Shown: positions 1-8,457 of the stretch, piece after piece | Position numbering within the stretch: the first letter of the stretch is position 1 | How the letters are laid out: each line of letters begins with the position of its first letter | Source: Njordibacter sp905182035 | GTDB taxonomy: Bacteria > Pseudomonadota > Gammaproteobacteria > Pseudomonadales > Balneatricaceae | NCBI RefSeq assembly: GCF_047730075.1 | Contig: NZ_CP159831.1 | Span: 2,294,001-2,358,000 of the forward strand | Direction: 5' to 3' | Length of the DNA stretch: 64,000 nucleotides | The notes under the pieces: generated by a model | What the model saw: the letters and a program-made list of their open reading frames with translations, nothing else | Told to the model about the DNA's origin: nothing | Database searches by the model: none | Translations under genes and position numbers: made by a program

Positions 1-710
1 TGTAAAAAATGGATACTAGGCGACATTGTAGTATCGTCATAATGAGCGGCTAACAGCTCCGCCGCTTTGCGTGTGCCTGCTTCAGATGTAGCTATTGCAA
101 CCTCATACTCTGGAACACCATCCGCTATTACTGCTCTCCCTGCCGCCATCATTACATTCGCTACTTGACCGGCATGGCGCGCTAACTGCAGTTCTTCCGC
201 AGTTTTAATCATCCGCATATCAGCCAAAATCGGGGTTGCATTAACCAAATCACCAGCGTCTATAAAGCGATCTAAATAAGTTCGGACCAGTGATGGCATA
301 TGGTTTGGTTCGATAGCAATGTTATTAGCGCTTTTTAGAACAACAGAAAATTCTTCACGCCATTCACTTCCCGCACCGTCATTCCAAGGGGCAATTCTGT
401 CAACCTGAGCAGCAGCCTCAGCCATAACCAAATCAATTGTCGGGGTAATTAGTAAGGTCCCACCGTCTTTCGGCACAACTAGAATAGTTGGACGACCGAA
501 TTCCATGTGTAAATAATCATAATACCCAGTGAGATAATAAACATTGTCGTCATCAGTGATCAGCGCTACGTCAATATTAGCTGCTGCAAGTTTTGTTTGA
601 AATTGATTCATTCTTTCAGTGAACATAGCTTGCGTACGCTCCATGCGCTGTTCAAACTCAACTAAGGGGGTCTGGCGTTGTTGTTCTTGCGTTAATGTAT
701 TTTGAGTCAT
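1..710 (-). CDS. M24-family Xaa-Pro peptidase/creatinase-like protein (partial, C-terminus cut)
   Basis: The reverse strand is open from an ATG at 710 to the window edge, giving about 236 residues. The visible part matches the creatinase/prolidase N-terminal domain: a strand with ALITDDDNVYYLTGYYDY near residues 49-66, then a later linker with DMRMIKTAEELQLARHAG, the usual join to the M24 pita-bread domain. The metal-binding half lies outside the window, so peptidase, creatinase or DMSP-lyase (DddP-like) activity cannot be told apart. An AAGGT-type site about 10 bases ahead of the ATG supports the start. Family is fairly sure, substrate unknown. Confidence 0.8.
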   Translation of the reverse strand, partial: MTQNTLTQEQQRQTPLVEFEQRMERTQAMFTERMNQFQTKLAAANIDVALITDDDNVYYLTGYYDYLHMEFGRPTILVVPKDGGTLLITPTIDLVMAEAAAQVDRIAPWNDGAGSEWREEFSVVLKSANNIAIEPNHMPSLVRTYLDRFIDAGDLVNATPILADMRMIKTAEELQLARHAGQVANVMMAAGRAVIADGVPEYEVAIATSEAGTRKAAELLAAHYDDTTMSPSIHFL

Positions 711-890
711 TCCATTTACCTTCTTCTTACCTAGGTCTGCTAGAAAACGTGTTACGTGCCAAAAAACAATAGTTGATATAGTTCTGGGTCCGTAGCACCT
801 TCGGTGCCTCATGCTAATATTCAGCTTTATTCATTAAACCCTAAAGCATGTCGCCATTGTGTCTGTTGCGCTGCAACTAAGCATGCGAGT

Positions 891-918
891 CAGGAAACTG
901 GCGCTTCCCCTATGAAAT
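891..918 (+). pseudogene. Short relic of the 3' end of a SnoaL-like gene
   Basis: CAGGAAACTGGCGC followed by TC-C--ATGAA matches the last codons of the intact SnoaL-like gene at 7300-7629 and, less closely, the end of the frameshifted copy at 20598-20931. No reading frame leads into it, so this seems to be the tail of a lost third copy. The match is short and could be chance. Confidence 0.3.
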
Positions 919-1091
919 CAAAAAACATCACCAGCGCCTTTTGTTGTCAGAGGTGGGCTCACAGTTTACTAATGAATTCTTCAACCTATTTCACTACAAT
1001 CAACCCATTTGATGTGATTATTAGATTTAATATGGCCCAAGCGAGTCGTCCGTCCTTTAACATATCGATAAGCAGACATATCAGCACAATT

Positions 1092-1112
1092 TCTAGGGCA
1101 TCTATGTATACT
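1092..1112 (+). promoter_or_regulatory. Diverged copy of the Sel1-gene upstream box
   Basis: CTAGGGC followed by TATGTATACT resembles the box seen ahead of the Sel1 genes near 10595 and 14837. The TATACT lies 44 bases before the ATG at 1151, against 42 and 43 bases in the other two. TATACT would serve as a -10 element, but no good -35 is seen. Confidence 0.45.
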
Positions 1113-1150
1113 CGTCAGTTAAGAATTATAACTAATATGAGAACATGTGG

Positions 1151-1855
1151 ATGCGTATGCACAAGTTAATGGCGATAGTAACCTTTTCAATGCTATTAGG
1201 TAATGGAGTTGCAGTTGCCGCAGATTACGATACGGGATTTAAGGCTTTTCAAAAGGGCGTATTCAGCATTGCTTTAGCAGAATGGGTGCCTTTGGCTGAG
1301 CAAGGAGACGTAGACGCTCAAAATAGCCTTGCAGCTCTTTACAAATTTGGATTGGGCGTGCCGCAGAATGCTGAGACAGCTGTAAAGTGGTACAGCTTAT
1401 CAGCTAAGCAGGGAGATGCAGCTGGCCAATATGGCATGGGAACTATGTACGCTAATGGTGAAGGTGTGCCAGAGGACGATGAAACAGCCGTAAAGTGGTT
1501 CGCCTTGGCAGCGCAACAGGGAGATGTTAGGGCTCAATATAACCTGGGGATTATGTACGATAGTGGCCAGGGTGTTACAGAGAACGATGAGACCGCAGTA
1601 AAATGGTACACCTTAGCAGCTGGTCAGGGCCTCGCTGACGCACAAACTAATCTAGGGATAATGTACCAAAATGGATCTGGTGTTCCAATAGACATTGATC
1701 GCGCCTATATGTGGTACAACATTGCAGCCTATGGTGGTAATGATCTTGGTGCTCAAAATAAGCAGACGCTTGCTAGTGAAATGAATGCTTCTCAAAAAAC
1801 TAAGTTACAAGAAATGTCTAACACCTGCTTGGCCAGTGGCTACAAGGATTGTTAA
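1151..1855 (+). CDS. Secreted Sel1-repeat protein (copy 1)
   Basis: About 234 residues. A signal peptide of roughly 25 residues ends at VAVAA-DY. Four Sel1-like repeats of 36 residues follow, each of the form AQYNLGxMYxxGxGVPxNDxTAVKWY. The protein ends with the tail CLASGYKDC that is shared by two other copies in the window and could form a disulfide in the periplasm. I chose ATG 1151 because MRMHKLMAIV aligns with MRIDKVLIAV of the copy at 14837; an in-frame ATG lies 6 bases upstream. Sel1 repeats are protein-interaction scaffolds; the partner is unknown. The MazG-like gene follows 29 bases later on the same strand. Confidence 0.85.
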   Translation: MRMHKLMAIVTFSMLLGNGVAVAADYDTGFKAFQKGVFSIALAEWVPLAEQGDVDAQNSLAALYKFGLGVPQNAETAVKWYSLSAKQGDAAGQYGMGTMYANGEGVPEDDETAVKWFALAAQQGDVRAQYNLGIMYDSGQGVTENDETAVKWYTLAAGQGLADAQTNLGIMYQNGSGVPIDIDRAYMWYNIAAYGGNDLGAQNKQTLASEMNASQKTKLQEMSNTCLASGYKDC

Positions 1856-1884
1856 CGTCTAACCTGTTTAAATAGGCCTTTATA

Positions 1885-2235
1885 ATGGACATTAGGGAAA
1901 TCCAAAAAAAGCTCTCTATCTTTAGCAAAGAAAGGGAGTGGGACCAATTCCACACTCCTAAAAACCTTGCTGCAGCCCTTAGTGTAGAGGCCTCTGAGTT
2001 ATTGGAGGTGTTTCAGTGGCTAACAGATAAACAATCCCGCGAATTAGATACGGTCCAAATGGCTGACGCAGAACAAGAGGTTGCTGATATTGCAATGTAT
2101 CTGCTAAGAATTTGCGATGTAATGAACATAGATATTGAGGCTGCAATCGAGAAAAAACTTGAAATCAATGCAGACAAGTACCCGGTAGAAGCGGCTAAAG
2201 GAAACGCTACCAAGTACAATAAAAGGATTAATTAA
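1885..2235 (+). CDS. MazG-like nucleotide pyrophosphohydrolase (dCTP pyrophosphatase type)
   Basis: A 116-residue all-alpha protein with the full length of the RS21-C6/dCTPase-1 branch of the MazG superfamily. The magnesium-binding residues appear as E35xxE38 in LSVEASELLEVFQW and E65xxD68 in EVADIAMYLL. These enzymes hydrolyse non-canonical or excess dNTPs to the monophosphate and pyrophosphate, cleaning the nucleotide pool in the cytoplasm. It lies 29 bases after the Sel1 gene and could be cotranscribed, though the functions look unrelated. The exact dNTP cannot be read from sequence. Confidence 0.85.
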   Translation: MDIREIQKKLSIFSKEREWDQFHTPKNLAAALSVEASELLEVFQWLTDKQSRELDTVQMADAEQEVADIAMYLLRICDVMNIDIEAAIEKKLEINADKYPVEAAKGNATKYNKRIN

Positions 2236-2392
2236 TAGCAGTGATACCCCAGTCTTGCAACAACAAAAAAGCGGGAGTCCATTACCATAATACGGTTGTT
2301 TTTTTGGTCCTACACCATAGTATAAGTTATCTACTAAATAACTCTGATAACGATGCTCTTGAAGGTATATACCCAGATGATGAGTTAATGGT

Positions 2393-2935
2393 TTAGTCGT
2401 CTGGCAGAGTCTTATCACCATCACCGAGTTGCAATTGCAGCAGCACAGAGTCCATCCAACGGTCAAATTTGTAACCAATGGATTTAATTATACCAACCTG
2501 CTGAAATCCCATTTTTTTATGAAAATCGATAGACATTATATTTTCTGAATCCCCAACCACAGCAATCATCTGGCGGAAATTCATTTCCGTACAAGTCACA
2601 ATCAAGTCTTCAAGAAGGCGTTTGCCAAGTCCCATCCGCTGAACTGCATCAGCAACGTATATTGAGTTCTCAACCGTGTAACGGTATCCGGGGCGAGGAC
2701 GATAGGCAGAAGCGTAAGAATAACCCAGAACTTCATCACCACACACGGCGACCCGGTATGGATAACCAGCGTGAGTAACAGCGTCGCGCCGAAGGATAAT
2801 CTCCTCTAGGGATGGTGGTTCTTCTTCCCAACTTGAGACACCATGCAGGACCTGGAACGCATATATCTCTCGAATAGTTAGCATGTCCTCATCACGTGCG
2901 TCGCGGATAATGATATCTTTATGTTGCTTGTTCAT
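2393..2935 (-). CDS. GNAT N-acetyltransferase, phosphinothricin acetyltransferase (PAT) type
   Basis: 180 residues with the PAT-like order of GNAT motifs: IRDARDEDMLTIREIY at the N-terminus, a central LGYSYASAYRPRPGYRYTVE, then the acetyl-CoA loop QRMGLGKRLLEDLI (about 115-128) and SIDFHKKMGFQQVG near residue 155. Family members acetylate the amino group of phosphinothricin, methionine sulfoximine or related amino acids with acetyl-CoA. In a marine bacterium the natural substrate is more likely an amino-acid analogue. AGGTGG five bases before the ATG fixes the start. Nearest neighbours are unrelated single genes. Confidence 0.85.
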   Translation of the reverse strand: MNKQHKDIIIRDARDEDMLTIREIYAFQVLHGVSSWEEEPPSLEEIILRRDAVTHAGYPYRVAVCGDEVLGYSYASAYRPRPGYRYTVENSIYVADAVQRMGLGKRLLEDLIVTCTEMNFRQMIAVVGDSENIMSIDFHKKMGFQQVGIIKSIGYKFDRWMDSVLLQLQLGDGDKTLPDD

Positions 2936-3195
2936 TCTGCCACCTTTAGATGTGGAAAACTAAATAATGCTGAATCAATAGATGTCAGCGTGTCGATCAG
3001 GCGGCAGAACTAGCACACAAGGTGTGCCAACTCTGGGCCATATTCAATGGGTTAATTGGTAATAGCCTGCAGTATGACTTAATAAAGCTCCCAGCAGGCT
3101 TGCAGGGAACGATGACATGACAGCATAAGTTGTGCTAGCTTTAAAGTGGTAATATTATGCGTCATTATGTAGTTTTTTGGGGAGCCCTGAGCGCC

Positions 3196-4116
3196 ATGAA
3201 TGTTTATCGACAAAGAATAATGGAGATCCTGAGTAAGGGCGACCCCGATGATACGGTAAGTAGAGTCTGCGACATATTTCTTTCCATTCTAATAATCCTT
3301 AATCTGGTGGCCGTGTGCCTTGAATCTGTCGACTCTATTAACCTCCAATATCACAGCGCACTGATGGTGTTCGAGTGGTTCTCTGTTACTGTCTTTCTCG
3401 TGGAATATCTACTGCGCATCTGGTCAATTGCCGCAGACGACTCAGCTCGAGGTGCCACCGAATGGGGGCGTCGTGGCTCATATGTCTTTAGTTTTACTGG
3501 CCTGATTGATCTAGCTGCTATTTTGCCAAGCATTTTGCCCTTAATTATGGGTGGTGTAGATTTGCGCTGGCTGCGTGTACTGCGACTGCTAAGGTTGCTA
3601 AAGATGTCTCATTATTCATCAGCACTAGAGGACCTGGGCTCCGCAATTTATGAGGAACGTCGCTCTTTTGCTGCCACTTTGTACTTGCTGGCCATTGCCT
3701 TATTTTTATCCAGTTCAATGATGTACCTCGCTGAGAGTGACGTCCAACCAGAGCATTTTCAATCCATTCCCCAGACCATGTGGTGGTCATTAATTACACT
3801 CACCACGGTCGGCTATGGAGACGTTTATCCTATCACTGCCATAGGCAAGTTTATTGGCGCCTTAACTGCATTAATGGGGGTCTGCACTGTGGCACTGCTA
3901 ACCGGTATTGTTGCCTCAGCCTTTTCCAATCAAATGGCTCGCAGAGAAGCTATTTTTGAGGCGGAAATTAATGCTGCGATGAGTGATGGCATCATTACCA
4001 CCGATGAAAAACTGCATATTGAAGCCCTCAGGGCACGCTTTAATATCCCCGAAGAACATGCCAAAACCATTTTAGGATTATTGTCTGAGAAAAAAGACCC
4101 TGACACACCTTTATGA
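3196..4116 (+). CDS. Voltage-gated potassium channel (six-TM ion transporter)
   Basis: About 306 residues. Six hydrophobic segments are visible, with an arginine-rich S4 (LRWLRVLRLLRLLKMSHYSS) and the selectivity filter TLTTVGYGD between S5 and S6, so it is a Kv-type potassium channel in the inner membrane. The cytoplasmic tail of about 45 residues (MSDGIITTDEKLHIEALRAR) looks like a short TerB/calcium-sensor-like helix pair, often seen after such channels. An in-frame ATG at 3157 would add 13 residues; I prefer 3196 because GGGGAG precedes it and a TAATAT box lies near 3150. Confidence 0.85.
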   Translation: MNVYRQRIMEILSKGDPDDTVSRVCDIFLSILIILNLVAVCLESVDSINLQYHSALMVFEWFSVTVFLVEYLLRIWSIAADDSARGATEWGRRGSYVFSFTGLIDLAAILPSILPLIMGGVDLRWLRVLRLLRLLKMSHYSSALEDLGSAIYEERRSFAATLYLLAIALFLSSSMMYLAESDVQPEHFQSIPQTMWWSLITLTTVGYGDVYPITAIGKFIGALTALMGVCTVALLTGIVASAFSNQMARREAIFEAEINAAMSDGIITTDEKLHIEALRARFNIPEEHAKTILGLLSEKKDPDTPL

Positions 4117-4187
4117 TCTGTTGCTGCTCAATAATTGTCGATTTGGTCAGCTTTTGCCTTTTTATGTTATATTAAACTTAAAAAGGT

Positions 4188-5462
4188 GTGCATGTGAATT
4201 CACAATTTGATAATGGGCTGCGAGCATTTCAGTTAGGCGATCATGCGGTTGCACTAATGGAACTGGCTCCTTTGGCTGAGCAAGGTGATGCTAGAGCACA
4301 GTACAACCTGGGGATTATGTATACACGTGGTGTAGGCGTTCCAAAGAGCGATCAGACAGCACTTAAGTGGTACATCAAAGCTGCCGAACAAGGTGATGCT
4401 TTGGCCCAATATGATCTGGGGTTTATGTACAAGCGCGGTGCAGGTGTTCCACAGAGCGATCAGATAGCAGTTAAGTGGTACACCAAAGCTGCCGAGCAGG
4501 GGCATGCCAGTGCACAATATAATCTAGGGTTTATGTGTACGCGTGGTGTAGGCGTTCCAAAGAGCGATCAAGCAGCGCTTAAGTGGTACACCAAGGCTGC
4601 TGAGCAGGGGCACGATAGAGCTCAAGCTAACCTGGTAGAAATGTACAAGCGTGGCGATGGCGTGCCACAGAACGATCAGGACGCTGCTCTCTGGTATGCC
4701 AAGGCTGCTGAGCAGGGGCATGCCAGCGCTCAATATAATCTGGGAATTGTGTACCGAAATGGTAAAGGCGTCCCACAAAACGATCAGATAGCAGTTAAGT
4801 GGTACACCAAAGCTGCTGATCAGGATCATGCTAGTGCGCAATATAATCTGGGGTTTATGTACAAGCGTGGTGACGGTGTTACGCAAAACGATAACACAGC
4901 AGTTAAATGGTTCATTTTAGCTGCCGAGCAGGGCCATGTTAGGGCTCAATATAATCTGGGCATTATGTACTCTAGTGGCGAAGGTGTTCCAAAGAATGAT
5001 AAGGAAGCTATTCTGTGGTACACCTTAGCTGCTGATCAGGGATACACATTGGCCCAATATAATTTAGGAATTATGCACAAGCGTGGCGATGGTGTTCCAC
5101 AGAACAGTAAGATAGCACTTAAGTGGTATACCCTAGCTGCTGAGCATGGCCATGCAAGTGCTCAATATAATCTAGGCGTTATATACCAAAACGGAAAAGG
5201 CGTCCCACAAAACGATCAGACAGCGCTTAAGTGGCACACTAAAGCTGCTGAACAGGGACACGCCAGCGCTCAATCTAACCTAGGGGTTATGTATAAGAAT
5301 GGTATGGGCGTTCTTGTAGACTATGTGCGTGCGTATATGTGGTGGAGTTTATCCGCACATAACGGCAGCATGTTAGGTGCTGAAAATAAAGAGGCCATCG
5401 CTAAAGAAATGACTCTCGATCAAATAGCCAAGGCACAAGAAATGTCCAGCAGGTACTTGTAG
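4188..5462 (+). CDS. Sel1-repeat protein, expanded copy without signal peptide (copy 2)
   Basis: 424 residues made of ten nearly identical 36-residue Sel1 repeats plus the usual C-terminal cap KEAIAKEMTLDQIAKAQEMS. Unlike the other three copies it starts (GTG 4188 or GTG 4194) straight at the first helix, so it should stay in the cytoplasm. The bases just ahead, GTGTGCATG, equal the start region of the copy near 10595 but continue out of frame, so a deletion probably removed the signal peptide. The C-terminus is also cut: TAG at 5460 sits where copies 3 and 4 have a leucine or lysine codon, and the next codons NAHTGC still echo the lost SEYTDC tail. Confidence 0.8.
   Translation: MHVNSQFDNGLRAFQLGDHAVALMELAPLAEQGDARAQYNLGIMYTRGVGVPKSDQTALKWYIKAAEQGDALAQYDLGFMYKRGAGVPQSDQIAVKWYTKAAEQGHASAQYNLGFMCTRGVGVPKSDQAALKWYTKAAEQGHDRAQANLVEMYKRGDGVPQNDQDAALWYAKAAEQGHASAQYNLGIVYRNGKGVPQNDQIAVKWYTKAADQDHASAQYNLGFMYKRGDGVTQNDNTAVKWFILAAEQGHVRAQYNLGIMYSSGEGVPKNDKEAILWYTLAADQGYTLAQYNLGIMHKRGDGVPQNSKIALKWYTLAAEHGHASAQYNLGVIYQNGKGVPQNDQTALKWHTKAAEQGHASAQSNLGVMYKNGMGVLVDYVRAYMWWSLSAHNGSMLGAENKEAIAKEMTLDQIAKAQEMSSRYL
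4290..5330 (+). repeat. Ten tandem 108-bp Sel1 repeat units within the gene
   Basis: The coding sequence repeats with a 108-bp period. Each unit carries GCTGAGCAGGG-, GCxCAATATAATCTGGG- and AAGTGGTACACC-type segments. Units near the middle are very similar at DNA level, which points to recent tandem expansion by unequal recombination. Confidence 0.8.
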
Positions 5463-5480
5463 AATGCACATACAGGCTGC
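5463..5480 (+). pseudogene. Untranslated relic of the Sel1 C-terminal tail
   Basis: After the TAG stop, the same frame reads NAHTGC, which lines up with SEYTDC and SGYTDC at the ends of copies 3 and 4. This shows that the stop is secondary. Confidence 0.55.
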
Positions 5481-5524
5481 TTAGGACATGCATGCACTTT
5501 GATAAGTTAAACTAAAAGATCGAT

Positions 5525-6151
5525 CTATATATTCGATTTCTGTACAAGGTTGCCCCCTCGCCAAACGTATAAAGCCAGCAGTGGCTCACCTGATGTGCGC
5601 ATTGAGTGTTTGATGTTACTGGCATGATGAATTAGTGGGCAAGGGGCAATATGTTGCCAGCCTTTTTCCTCGTGATACCACTCAGCGGTTCCACTGATTG
5701 GAAAGTATAATTCCTCCGCCACGTGCCAATGCTCAGGGTAGGTAACATTATCACCAAACAGAACTAGTCCACTTGATAGCACATCACTATGCCAATATGC
5801 ATCGGGGCCTAGAAACTTTAACCACCCATATTGCTGTAAAAACTCTTCACCAAAATCTTCTGTGGAGTACGTCTGATTGAAATGTAAATTAGATTTACTA
5901 TCGATCATACGTTCGATTAAAGGCTGGTTTTCTTCAGGGGCCTGTTTTGCCATTTGTGACAAATAAGATAATACTGGTAGACTTTTTGGCGCTAGCATTC
6001 GGTCAGGTTTTTTCAAATCCAACGCCGGTATTAAGCTGCACCAATCTGGCGGACACCTTTGCTTTAGCTGAGCCAACCATAGGTCTGCCAGAGCCGACAA
6101 GCCAAGTGTAATTTTAGAATTATTTGTAGTATCGAATTTCATACAACACAT
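5525..6151 (-). CDS. DMSP lyase-family cupin (DddL/DddQ type)
   Basis: 208 residues. The C-terminal half is a single cupin with the motif YPEHWHVAEELYFPISGTAE (residues 138-157), giving H141, H143, E147 and Y149, and a second motif IHHASNIKHSMRT with H181, followed by EPLLALYVWRG. This combination is typical of the small cupin DMSP lyases, which cleave dimethylsulfoniopropionate to dimethyl sulfide and acrylate using a bound metal. The N-terminal helical part also fits in length. No acrylate or DMSP uptake gene is adjacent. ATG 6151 and ATG 6142 are both possible starts. Choice between DddL, DddQ and a related cupin is not settled. Confidence 0.7.
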   Translation of the reverse strand: MCCMKFDTTNNSKITLGLSALADLWLAQLKQRCPPDWCSLIPALDLKKPDRMLAPKSLPVLSYLSQMAKQAPEENQPLIERMIDSKSNLHFNQTYSTEDFGEEFLQQYGWLKFLGPDAYWHSDVLSSGLVLFGDNVTYPEHWHVAEELYFPISGTAEWYHEEKGWQHIAPCPLIHHASNIKHSMRTSGEPLLALYVWRGGNLVQKSNI

Positions 6152-6182
6152 TGTACCCAGATAGTATCTTGTTGCCGGTGCC

Positions 6183-6461
6183 CTAATTTGTGTGATTAAG
6201 CCTCACAGTTCCAACAACACTCTCCATAGAGATAATATCCGGATTCGCCATACGCTTATCTCTTGCTGCATCAGCTTTATCCATAGCCTCTTGGCTCTCA
6301 TAGAGCGATACTGCTATCAATTTATTGCCGTCACTTTGAATCCCAATAAGCTGTTCTGCCGATGGAAAATCACTTATTGCATTAGCCGCATAAGATAGTG
6401 CTGAAGCATCCGCTACTTCTTGAGAAATTAAGGTTACTGTGGTGATTCTAACTATCGACAT
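6183..6461 (-). CDS. Small hypothetical protein, possible dimeric alpha-beta barrel
   Basis: 92 residues beginning MSIVRITTVTLISQEVADAS. The start at 6461 is set by AGGAGAG six bases upstream; an in-frame ATG 60 bases further up lacks such a site. The pattern of strand, helix, strand (LIGIQSDGNKLIAVSLYES) and a charged helix recalls the antibiotic-biosynthesis-monooxygenase type of ferredoxin-like barrel, but I cannot name a family. It follows the cupin gene's start by about 30 bases on the same strand and might form a transcript with it. Confidence 0.6.
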   Translation of the reverse strand: MSIVRITTVTLISQEVADASALSYAANAISDFPSAEQLIGIQSDGNKLIAVSLYESQEAMDKADAARDKRMANPDIISMESVVGTVRLNHTN

Positions 6462-6669
6462 AATGCTCTCCTGAATAACTGTTCGATCAGTTTTTAAACT
6501 AGTCGCCACAATATACCCCAACTTGATTTATATCTAGTACAGAGACTGAACTAGACTTTAAATGTGTGGATGGGTACTGTTAACTCAGGCCTGAATAGCA
6601 TGGGGCTGATTGGGCAGATTAATACTGGCCGTTGACGAACTGATCCAGTAACTTATAAGGAACATAATA

Positions 6670-7158
6670 ATGAAAAGTATGAAAAGTATGAATTTCCAAC
6701 TAGGTGCAGTGGGTATTGCGCTGGCTCTGAGTGGTGGCGCAGCAGCAGAAACTGGTGTTGGGTACTCCATAAATGTAGAAGGTGAACAAAAAACCATGGC
6801 TGATGGCACCATTGTTAGAGAGACCACAGCCGATGACATATGGCTTCTAGACGATCAACCAGAAGGCTTTGCATCAAAGATGGTTGCCCGTTGTTCGGCT
6901 ATATACGTAATGGGGGCCGATTATTCCAATAAGGGTTCAACATTTCGTTGCACTGCAAGAGATGGCGATGGTGATGGTTATATCACTGGTGGACGTATAC
7001 CAGAGGCTGATTGGACTGGATGTGCCATCAGCACTGTTGCTTCATGGGGCAAATATGCTGGTGCTAAAATAAATGGCACCTGTCAAGTAGGCGGTCCCTT
7101 TGCTGGAGCAGATACGGGATCCTATACGTGGGCCGGGGAGTGGACTCTGCCTCAATAG
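6670..7158 (+). CDS. Hypothetical secreted protein
   Basis: 162 residues. A clear signal peptide (KSMNFQLGAVGIALALSGGAAA) is followed by a mature protein of about 137 residues with four cysteines, a DGDGDGY stretch near residue 97 that could bind calcium, and many glycine and tryptophan residues near the end (GSYTWAGEWTLPQ). I do not recognise the family. AAGGA nine bases ahead of ATG 6670 supports the start; the tandem ATGAAAAGT gives two further possible starts. It stands alone between unrelated genes. Confidence 0.7.
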   Translation: MKSMKSMNFQLGAVGIALALSGGAAAETGVGYSINVEGEQKTMADGTIVRETTADDIWLLDDQPEGFASKMVARCSAIYVMGADYSNKGSTFRCTARDGDGDGYITGGRIPEADWTGCAISTVASWGKYAGAKINGTCQVGGPFAGADTGSYTWAGEWTLPQ

Positions 7159-7192
7159 CTAGCTTATACACTAGTAACAAACATCACACTGC

Positions 7193-7215
7193 GATAGGTC
7201 CAAAAAGGGCCTATC
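7193..7215. terminator. Nine-base-pair hairpin after the secreted-protein gene
   Basis: GATAGGTCC and GGGCCTATC pair over nine positions with one G-T pair around a five-A loop. No T-run follows on the plus strand, so it is a stem that may end or stabilise the upstream transcript rather than a classical terminator. Confidence 0.4.
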
Positions 7216-7299
7216 ATCCATCAGTATCTCAATGGCCGCCGTGGTTGTTAAGAACAATTGTCACAGGATTGGCCAAAGATCACTAGCGAGGAAGATATT

Positions 7300-7629
7300 A
7301 TGGAAATGTTTAGGGCACTTAAAAAAGCCGCAGCAGAAAAAGACATTGAGGCATTAATGTCGCTGTATCACGAAGATTTTGAGTTTATTCGCCATCAATC
7401 TGGCACCACCCTAAAAAAACCTGAATACAGGGAGCTAAACTCACGCATGTTGTCTGATGCCAGCTTTACAGAAGTTATGCACCGCTGCATCTACGAAAAT
7501 AAAGATATCTTGGTCGAACACTCTGTGATGCGGTTTCAGGATGGATCACGGGAGTCTTTGATTAGCGTTAAGATGATAGAAAACGGACAGGTTGTGCGGC
7601 AGGAAACTGGCGCGTCACTAATGAAGTAA
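7300..7629 (+). CDS. SnoaL/NTF2-like small protein (intact copy)
   Basis: 109 residues. The pattern of an N-terminal helix (MEMFRALKKAAAEKDIEALM), a short segment LYHEDFEFIRHQSGTT and beta strands around VEHSVMRFQDGSRES and MIENGQVVRQETG fits the SnoaL/ketosteroid-isomerase-like NTF2 fold. The start at ATG 7300 is chosen because GAGGAAG precedes it and because it aligns with the start of the paralogue at 20598; a TTG 42 bases upstream keeps the frame but has no paralogue support. Members bind small molecules or catalyse simple isomerisations; the role here is unknown. Confidence 0.75.
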   Translation: MEMFRALKKAAAEKDIEALMSLYHEDFEFIRHQSGTTLKKPEYRELNSRMLSDASFTEVMHRCIYENKDILVEHSVMRFQDGSRESLISVKMIENGQVVRQETGASLMK

Positions 7630-7734
7630 CAGCCTTACATATAGTGTGAACTAAGATAATCAACCTTCAACCCACAGGTCAGCTGAAACTGCAAAGGGTA
7701 CACACAAATTAATCCCTCGCATTCAATTGTTGAG

Positions 7735-8457
7735 CTAAGCTTTATAATCAGGCTGCAATCGATCTAGCTTACGAATCAATCCTTGCCAATCATATTGCAT
7801 ATAGTCGGGGTAGCTTTGGTATTGGTCGTATACATGTTGGCACACGGCTTCATCAGGATAATACAGCTTGCTATGGCTTTGCATTGCGTCAACTTGTGCT
7901 CGGCAAGACTTTTCTAGGTAGTACATTGCGCTAAACGCTTCTGCAACTGTCTTACCTACAGCCAGTAACCCATGATTGCGCAATATCATTGCCTCACTCT
8001 CACCAAGATCAGCAACCAGCCGGCTGCGTTCGTCTAAGTCTACTGCAATGCCTTCATAATCGTGCATACCAATCGCGTTGTAAAATCGCAGTGCATGCTG
8101 GCTGATTGGCAATAGTCCACATTCCATAGCAGAAACAGCCATGCCTGCTTGGGTGTGAGTGTGGATAACGCAGCCTACTTCTGGACGTGCCTGATGAATG
8201 GCGCTATGAATGACAAACCCTGCTTTATTGACGACTGCGTGAGTGGCATTAATAGCACGACCAGACGAATCTACTTCAATCAATGAAGACGCAGTAATCT
8301 CATCAAAAAATAGGTCCCGTGAATTGAGTAAAAATTGCTCTTCTTCCTCCATGCGTGCCGAAATATGAGTGGAACTTAAATCGTCCCAACCGAATAATGC
8401 CACCAGCCTGTATGCCGCAGCCAAATCTTTGCGCTGTTGTTGGTTAAAGGTTTCCAT
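7735..8457 (-). CDS. Class II aldolase/adducin-family protein
   Basis: 240 residues with the class II aldolase fold. The zinc site shows as HTHTQAG (near residue 100) and a later histidine in LRNHGLLAVGKT, and GWDDLSSTHISARM at the N-terminus is typical of the family. Members such as L-fuculose-phosphate aldolase cleave phosphorylated sugars, but this branch is found beside oxygenases and dehydrogenases and acts on unknown substrates. Its start overlaps the end of the TauD-type gene by 14 bases, so the two are one transcription unit and probably successive steps. Confidence 0.85.
   Translation of the reverse strand: METFNQQQRKDLAAAYRLVALFGWDDLSSTHISARMEEEEQFLLNSRDLFFDEITASSLIEVDSSGRAINATHAVVNKAGFVIHSAIHQARPEVGCVIHTHTQAGMAVSAMECGLLPISQHALRFYNAIGMHDYEGIAVDLDERSRLVADLGESEAMILRNHGLLAVGKTVAEAFSAMYYLEKSCRAQVDAMQSHSKLYYPDEAVCQHVYDQYQSYPDYMQYDWQGLIRKLDRLQPDYKA

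Noticed and set aside
804..1169. A 121-codon plus-strand frame between the M24 gene and Sel1 copy 1
   Set aside because: Cysteine- and histidine-rich with no domain, no ribosome binding site and overlap with the Sel1 start. It covers the SnoaL relic in another frame, so it is not treated as a gene.
4134..4149. A possible RutR box TTGTCGATTTGGTCAG ahead of Sel1 copy 2
   Set aside because: Three mismatches including two in the conserved left half, and no link of the gene to pyrimidines.
4254..4886. Minus-strand frames of 87 and 120 codons inside Sel1 copy 2
   Set aside because: They are antisense images of the 108-base repeat, which keeps all frames open in a regular way.
4290..5330. Regular 108-base periodicity considered as a CRISPR-like array
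   Set aside because: The repeats are continuous coding sequence for Sel1 units with no spacers and no cas genes nearby.
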